Positions 59,018 to 64,000 of a DNA stretch of 64,000 nucleotides are shown piece by piece. This DNA comes from Flammula alnicola (lineage: Eukaryota; Basidiomycota; Agaricomycetes; Agaricales; Strophariaceae). The stretch lies in contig JADNRV010000137.1 of the NCBI GenBank assembly GCA_015499995.1, positions 62,001 through 126,000 on the forward strand, in the 5' to 3' direction. The translations under genes were made by a program, and so were the position numbers. The notes beneath the pieces were generated by a model, which had not been told where the DNA came from, did not search any database, and saw nothing but the letters and a program-made list of their open reading frames with translations. Each line of letters begins with the position of its first letter. Position 1 is the first letter of the stretch.

Positions 59018-60565
59018 TTACGCGACGTATCGTTTTTCGAGCCATCCCCGGGCTTCGAAATCGGTCAAGATATCAGTAATAACCTCGGTCAAGCTCCTGT
59101 ATTCCAAGCCCAAGATTTTCTTCGACTTATCAGTGTTGTAAATGGAGAGAACAACCGTCTCGAGGTCCGGTGTGCCTCGTGGGAGTACACCAGAAGTATA
59201 GTACTCCGGCTTGAGTGTATAAATTAAATTGCCTATCATTAGAATTAGCATATAGATAATCCGAATGAAGCAGATAAATGACGAACGTAAATCTTGCCAG
59301 GTGGTAGTTCCTATAAATCAGAGATGGGTGTTATCAGCTTTAGTGGCTCAAAAAGACGGCGCTAATTTACCGTACCTGACGCAACGATGATCCTCTCCCC
59401 ACCAGCGGCTTCCTTTTCTAAAGCAATAACATGTGCTGCTGCTATGTCCTTGACGTGCACGTAACCGTGAGTGGACTTCAGCACTGCGTCGGGCTTCTCT
59501 GTGAACACCATGTTGAACCATATATCGAGCGAAACGTTCAAATGAGCCGGTGTTTTCACTTCTTGCAAAGGTGGCTATAAAATGCAGGTTAATGATTCTG
59601 AACGAAATGCTGTGGTTGAGAAAATCTTACGCCTAAGACCTAAAATGAGCCCTATACATTAGAAGCCATAGGGAAGATAGATAAAGTGGCAGCGTTACCA
59701 GAGGAGGATTCAGAGCTACCAGGTCCCATGAAATCTCAGCCTTGTGCTTGTTATAGAACTCCCAGGCGGCTGAAAGAAATAATCTATCAGAAATCGAACG
59801 CATTTGTGTCGAAAAGAACGGTAAAACTGCATACCTTTCTCGGCCAATGTTTTCGAAGCACGATATTTCTCATCTGGCGAGGACTTTTTCCCTTTTTCCC
59901 CGACAGTTTTCACGAACTCGTCTCCCCAGTCCTTCTCATCGAACGTTCTGGGGACTCTGTGACGGTGCTGATAACAGCAACGATGGACGAGGTGACGACC
60001 ACACGTTTGATTTGTTTTCTGAAGGGCGAATGCATATTAAAATTCGTCAGTTCTGGCAGACGAAGATAGGAGAACGGCGACTTACCCTGCCTTTAGAGCA
60101 CTCTGCAACATCCCTATGGTACCATGTACGGCGGGCTTGATATAATCTTAGCAATTGTTGGCCTCGTTAAGAAAAAAAGGTTTGTATATCGACAGAAAGC
60201 ATCCACATACCGTCCGGGTCGTCTGTAGGTGAATTCAGAGGTGACGCCATGTGTTCAATCCCATCTACTCCTTTCACGGCTTCGTCAAAGGCCCCATCCT
60301 ATTAGGACAAGAAAAACACGTTGAGGTCACAGAGACATACAACAAGAAAAACAGGGCATACCTTCGTAATGTCTTCAACAACAACCCATTCCACCTTGTC
60401 GCCATACGACCCAAAGTACTCCCTCAGACGTTTTCCTTTCTCATTCGACCGCACCGCTCCGCGAACTATATATCCTTGCTCAAGGAGAGTGCGGATGACC
60501 CACATAGCGATAAATCCATTGGCACCGCTGACGAGAATTTTAGAACCTGGGGCGACGACTGGCAT
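59018..60565 (-). pseudogene. Extended-SDR reductase, copy 3 (one frameshift)
   Basis: Start MPVVAPGSKILVSGANGFIA at 60565. All exons match copy 2: DGAFDEAVKGVDGIEHMASP, DYIKPAVHGTIGMLQSALKA, QIKRVVVTSSIVAVISTVTE, EKYRASKTLAEK (active YxxxK), AAWEFYNKHKAEISWDLVAL, PPLQEVKTPAHLNVSLDIWF, GYVHVKDIAAAHVIALEKEA and NLIYTLKPEYYTSGVLPRGT, ending EKRYVA at 59018. Relative to copy 2 one base is missing within the TCCCCAGAACG stretch near 59950, breaking the frame between TVTES and TFDEKDWGDEF. Splice sites are otherwise sound. A one-base difference in a run of Cs could be an assembly error, in which case the gene is functional. Confidence 0.72.
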
Positions 60566-61324
60566 AGTGTAGATTTGTGGTAGAAGAAGATTAGGACAGT
60601 TCCGAGGCGTTCACGTCTATTCCAGGTTGTCCTTTTATAGACCTTCCGAAACCCTGGGCCGGCTTTAGTCACTAAGACCCTCGGAGGTTGACTCAAGCAC
60701 CACCATTTGCCTACGTCACGCAATATTGAGCTATTGAGCCCAACAATGTTTTAGCAAGATTTTAGTCAGAAAACCAAATTATTAAGGATGATATTGGAAA
60801 GCATGCGGCAGTGGCGGGTCCACGTAGGGATAAGAAAAGTAACTTGGTGATAACCAGTTAAGTATTTCCTGGGAAAGAGTCCGGTTCAGCAACTGAAAAT
60901 GACATGCCTCGGAGAAATCCTACCTCTGCAACCGGCTCAGGCCTCAGGCCTGACTAGTTGACTGGTCTGTACGTGACAGCACGTCTTACTTGTGCCCATC
61001 ATCCAGAGTTCCAGCATGGTTCATTTGCAGGATGAGATGATAAGATATTTGTGAAGGCCGATATTTTGAATGGCTTGGGCGACGAAAATAAGGAAATTAT
61101 GGCGCAGAGGCTCTATCGAATGCTCTCTCTGCCTGCCAGCTGCCAGTGCGTTCAAGTTCAACGTTGACGTTGAGGGCGCGTTCAACGGATGCTGAGTAAT
61201 ACTAATTTAGGCCCGGCTCTTACCAGTCATGTGAAGGGCAAGTCACGTGAATTATCCAGTATTCGAGCGCCTGTGCGAATTACCCTCCTTTGTCCTCACG
61301 CCTATCACCAATACCCTTGTTATT
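60566..61324. other. Intergenic between divergent genes
   Basis: About 760 bases between the start of reductase copy 3 (-) and the MYND gene (+). Parts near 60900-60960 resemble spacers at 55735 and 58715 (GAGAAATC(C/G)TACCTC...), so the promoter region was duplicated with the genes. Confidence 0.5.
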
Positions 61325-62052
61325 ATGGATTCTATCACACCTGATGAGGGGACTTCACCTAAAGTTGGTACCGGATTTTTCAGTTCTAAGAAGAAAGAGG
61401 TCGCTGCCAACGACAAGGACCGAGATGCCTCCAGCCAAGCAGCTCGTACCAGGGTCGTTGGGGCGAAGTGCGGCAATCCAGAGTGTTACGCCCGCCAGTC
61501 GGAGGTAACGTTGAAGGCATGCTCGAGGTGCAAAAGCATGAGGTTTGTTTGCGATTCACCAGAGAGTGCGAGCGGTGCTCAAATTTCTGGCTAATGCGGA
61601 CAGGTATTGTTCTCGGGAATGTCAAGCCGCCCACTGGAAGGTAAGTACTGCTCATAATCTCTTAAGGGGCTCGTATCCACGACTGAATTTTGATCCGACG
61701 TTAGAGCCATAAAGATTGGTGCAACAACAATATCGGTCATGTGGAAGAGCTTGCAAGGGCAGATGCGATGGGTTTCAAGCGGGGTTTACCTCCAGGCGTT
61801 ACCCTCCTTGAACTCGACCAAAAGCTCGAAAAGTGGGTCAAATTCCACACCACCTTACTGCTGGCGGCCACTATACATGCACTTTCCCTTCCCCGAGACA
61901 TCAAGCGCTCGCGCTTATACCTGCTGCGTGTTCAAGTCAGTTATCGATCCGAGCATGGAGGCATTACCGCCAAGTTCTTCCGCGTCGACGATGCGTTCCT
62001 CATTGACATAGACACGGCTCGTTCAAGGGGGGTGTTTGGCCGCCGAGTATAG
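61325..62052 (+). CDS. MYND zinc-finger protein
   Basis: ATG at 61325 (MDSITPDEGTSPKVGTGFFS). MYND finger: CGNPECYARQSEVTLKACSR, then CKSMR | YCSRECQAAHWK | SHKDWC, with two introns inside it; all eight Cys/His ligands are present. After it come EELARADAMGFKRGLPPGV, TLLELDQKLEKWVKFHTTLL, LSLPRDIKRSRLYLLRVQVS and RVDDAFLIDIDTARSRGVF, a stretch typical of Agaricomycete MYND proteins. The frame stops at 62052 just after GRRV. The next 215 bases continue in another frame with SIDQIDKMREESESQRRGAV and QIVPFGSLRDLSP, which looks like the lost C-terminus. MYND fingers bind proline-rich partners; function unknown. Confidence 0.8.
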
Positions 62053-62267
62053 ACCAGATCGACAAGATGAGAGAGGAAAGCGAGTCGCAGAGGCGCGGGG
62101 CAGTGGCCGCAGTTGCATTGGAATGCAACCCGCTCGCCATGCAGATTGTGCCATTCGGGTCGTTGCGGGACCTGAGTCCGTTGAGAATCCAGCAAAGGTG
62201 GAAGGAAATACTCATCCGTGATGTCGAAAACGGCAAGAGGGCTACAAGGTTTGACATGAAAGACTAG
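62053..62267 (+). other. Out-of-frame C-terminal extension of the MYND gene
   Basis: Open for about 70 codons to a stop at 62265-62267 with family-like sequence MREESESQRRGAVAAVALEC. It would join the preceding exon if one more G were present in the G run at 62026-62032, or by an intron I cannot find. The decayed relative at 55900 shows the same offset at the same place. Confidence 0.5.
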
Positions 62268-62802
62268 TGAACATCAGCTCTTATGGCTCCAGATCACTTG
62301 TACGGCACTCACCAACTCCAGCAGCGAATCCCATGTACATATATTTTGAATATATTCTGAAGAAATTGTAACGGACGCATGCCCTAGGTGGACTGAATAC
62401 AGTTACGAATAATTTTGACGCAGAGAGTGGCGAACTCTGGCCTGCTTCGAGGACATACTCCCACCACCACCAGCAGTGACCCAATGCGCTGCGGTGTCAA
62501 ACTCTAATGCTGGTGGTGCTGTTGACATGGTGCATATTGCAGAAAGCAATAAGTACATTGGGATTGCGATTGTTACTTATACCACGACCGAGCAAGCGAG
62601 CTCCATTCCTGACGAAATCCCGTGCAATAATCAGCATGCTAATAAGCTACAGTATTTCTACTACTATACAGGGTATATCCCGAGAACTGCTACAACTACT
62701 TTACAAGGCTCGAGTCTATAGTTATCCTGTTGGACAGGAATAATAGGAACGATAAAAAACACACACAGAGTACCATTACGCATATTCGTTTCCTGAGATT
62801 TC
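62268..62802. other. Intergenic between convergent genes, no gene seen
   Basis: About 530 bases holding the 3' ends of the MYND and kinase genes. Short frames only. Confidence 0.5.
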
Positions 62803-64000
62803 TCAGTCAACCGCCAGGGACATAGACAACCTTCCCTGTAGCTCAAGCACTCCAACCCAACCCACCACGATCTCCATATCTGGTCTCGCCGCAGGATCGT
62901 GCGCCCAACATTTGCCCAATAACTCCCAAACTTCGTCCGTCATCTCCCTTTTCTCGTATGGTCCGACAGGGCGCGGAGGTCGCACACCGGAGGTCAGGTC
63001 CATAATGACGCGGTACGCGTGTCGGCGGTGGGCAAAGGGCGGCTTGAGGGTCATCAACTCCAACGTGGTCATCGCGAAACTATGCACGTCGCTCTGTGTG
63101 CTGACACAATACACGTCTTCGTCACCCGTCTGGCTGTGGACTGCCACCGGAGTAGACGTCGGGGGCGGATCGATGAGCTCTGGCGCCATCCATCGGACCT
63201 CCTGCAGGCTCTCATGTGTGCTCGCCATGGTTAGGTCTTGGGGATATGGCAGGTTCCGCATGCCGATGTCCGTGAGCAGGGGCTCGCCCGCATCGGAGAT
63301 GAGGATGTTGCTGCCTTGCAGTTTGCCGTGCATTATTGGCGGAGACTGGCTATGGAGGAAGGATAGGGCTGAGGCTACGCCTACTAGCTTCCCATAGAAT
63401 TACTACTGCGGGAGTTTTCGAAAATAAATTTAGAAATGGACTTACCAGATGAAGTGCGCTGGCAGTGGGATGGCGCTTCAGGTACTCTGTTGCGTTGCCA
63501 TTCTGGTAGTAAGGTAGTACGAGTGATGGAATCTTGCTTATTCCCTGTATTAATGGCTCTGAGAGACCGAAGAACGCGCTGATATTGGAATGGGAGACAG
63601 TTCGATGCCATTTGGTTAGCTCTCTGAATACTCTCTGGGATTAGGGGGTAAGAATATTGATGACAGGCGAAGAGCTAGGCTGTATATACCTCCGTGAACT
63701 TGCGCTGCTCATCCTGGTTCATACCAATCGCGCGCCACGATTTGACGACTACCTTTTCTTTCGCGAGGTATCCGATATATTGGTCTGAATAGTGCGTCTG
63801 GGTGAAAGGCAGCGCGTCTTTGTGAAGCTCGAGCGATTGTGCTGCTAGGGGTGACAGATCATGCTCGGAACTGAAATGCTGCATGGCAGCTCCCTCTGGC
63901 AAGGGCGATTGTGGGTGCGGTGAAGAAGTGAGAAATCCGTTGGATCGCGTCAAATTGGGAAGAGCCTTATATACGTCGAGCTCGGTTAGAGTGGCGTTCA
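62803..64000 (-). CDS. Protein kinase-like (TKL-type) with HGK in place of HRD, 5' partial
   Basis: The reverse strand enters the window from the right in open frame (ATLTELDVYKALPNLTRSNG), so the start is outside. Kinase domain: YIGYLAKEKVVVKSWR (beta-3 Lys in VVVK), KWHRTVSHSNISAFFGLSEP, SLVLPYYQNGNATEYLKRH, ALSFLHSQSPPIMHGKLQGS with NILI, LLTDIGM (DFG position reads DIG), EVRWMAPELI (APE), DVHSFAMTTLELMTLKPPF and CWAHDPAARPDMEI; it ends SMSLAVD at 62803. The catalytic loop His-Arg-Asp is His-Gly-Lys, so the proton-accepting Asp is absent, while the beta-3 Lys, loop Asn, metal Asp and APE remain. Probably a pseudokinase or scaffold. Introns near 63405 and 63640. Such kinases are expanded in mushroom-forming fungi. 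Confidence 0.8.

Overview
The window is nuclear DNA from a filamentous basidiomycete, most likely a mushroom-forming Agaricomycete. Genes carry many short introns of about 50-60 bases with GT..AG ends. Several families are typical of that class: BTB/POZ proteins whose exon 2 begins FFEGPPS, F-box proteins with a long C-terminal half, WSC-domain secreted proteins, RTA1-type and 7-TM membrane proteins, and mucin-like single-pass proteins. I cannot name the genus. All exon models were read by eye from splice signals and protein-family continuity.

Layout. 1-578: start of an acyltransferase-3-type membrane protein (-), running off the left edge. 1090-2104: BTB protein (-). 3553-6368: GIT1-like MFS transporter (+) with more than a dozen introns, one apparently GC-AG and one 7-base micro-exon. 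6531-9843: a 3.3 kb retroposon with a tRNA-like head, an A-rich tail and 17-bp target-site duplications. 10465-12330: F-box protein (-). 12649-14481: two-WSC-domain secreted protein (-). 16084-17541: RTA1-like protein (+). 18716-21881: HAM1-like protein (-). 22286-22890: dead aryl-alcohol-oxidase-type GMC gene (-).

23325-31724 is rich in mobile DNA: two 818-bp inverted copies of a TIR element, a 293-bp hAT-type MITE with 8-bp TSDs, and a 957-bp tRNA-headed SINE-like element with 16-bp TSDs. They surround a second F-box gene (24458-27006) and a second BTB gene (27291-28320). Then follow an AAA ATPase (31980-34514, -), a region of nested inverted repeats (35826-37668) around a small ORF, a mucin-like membrane protein (37976-39252, +), a cytochrome P450 (39849-42009, -), an RS-rich protein (42952-44624, +), a protein-tyrosine/dual-specificity phosphatase (46652-47419, -), a GH13 alpha-glucosidase (49091-51621, +) and a 7-TM protein (52371-53573, +).

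54060-62267 holds a tandem triplication of an extended-SDR reductase gene (-). The middle copy looks intact, the right copy has one frameshift, and the left copy is a pseudogene. A MYND-finger gene (61325-62052, +) stands beside the right copy, and a decayed relative stands beside the left one. The window ends inside a kinase-like gene (62803-64000, -) whose catalytic HRD Asp is replaced by Lys.

No biosynthetic cluster or operon-like arrangement is evident; the genes look like unrelated housekeeping and lineage-expanded families. The strongest candidate for something undescribed is the 3.3 kb tRNA-headed retroposon, followed by the folded inverted-repeat region and the decaying reductase/MYND duplication.
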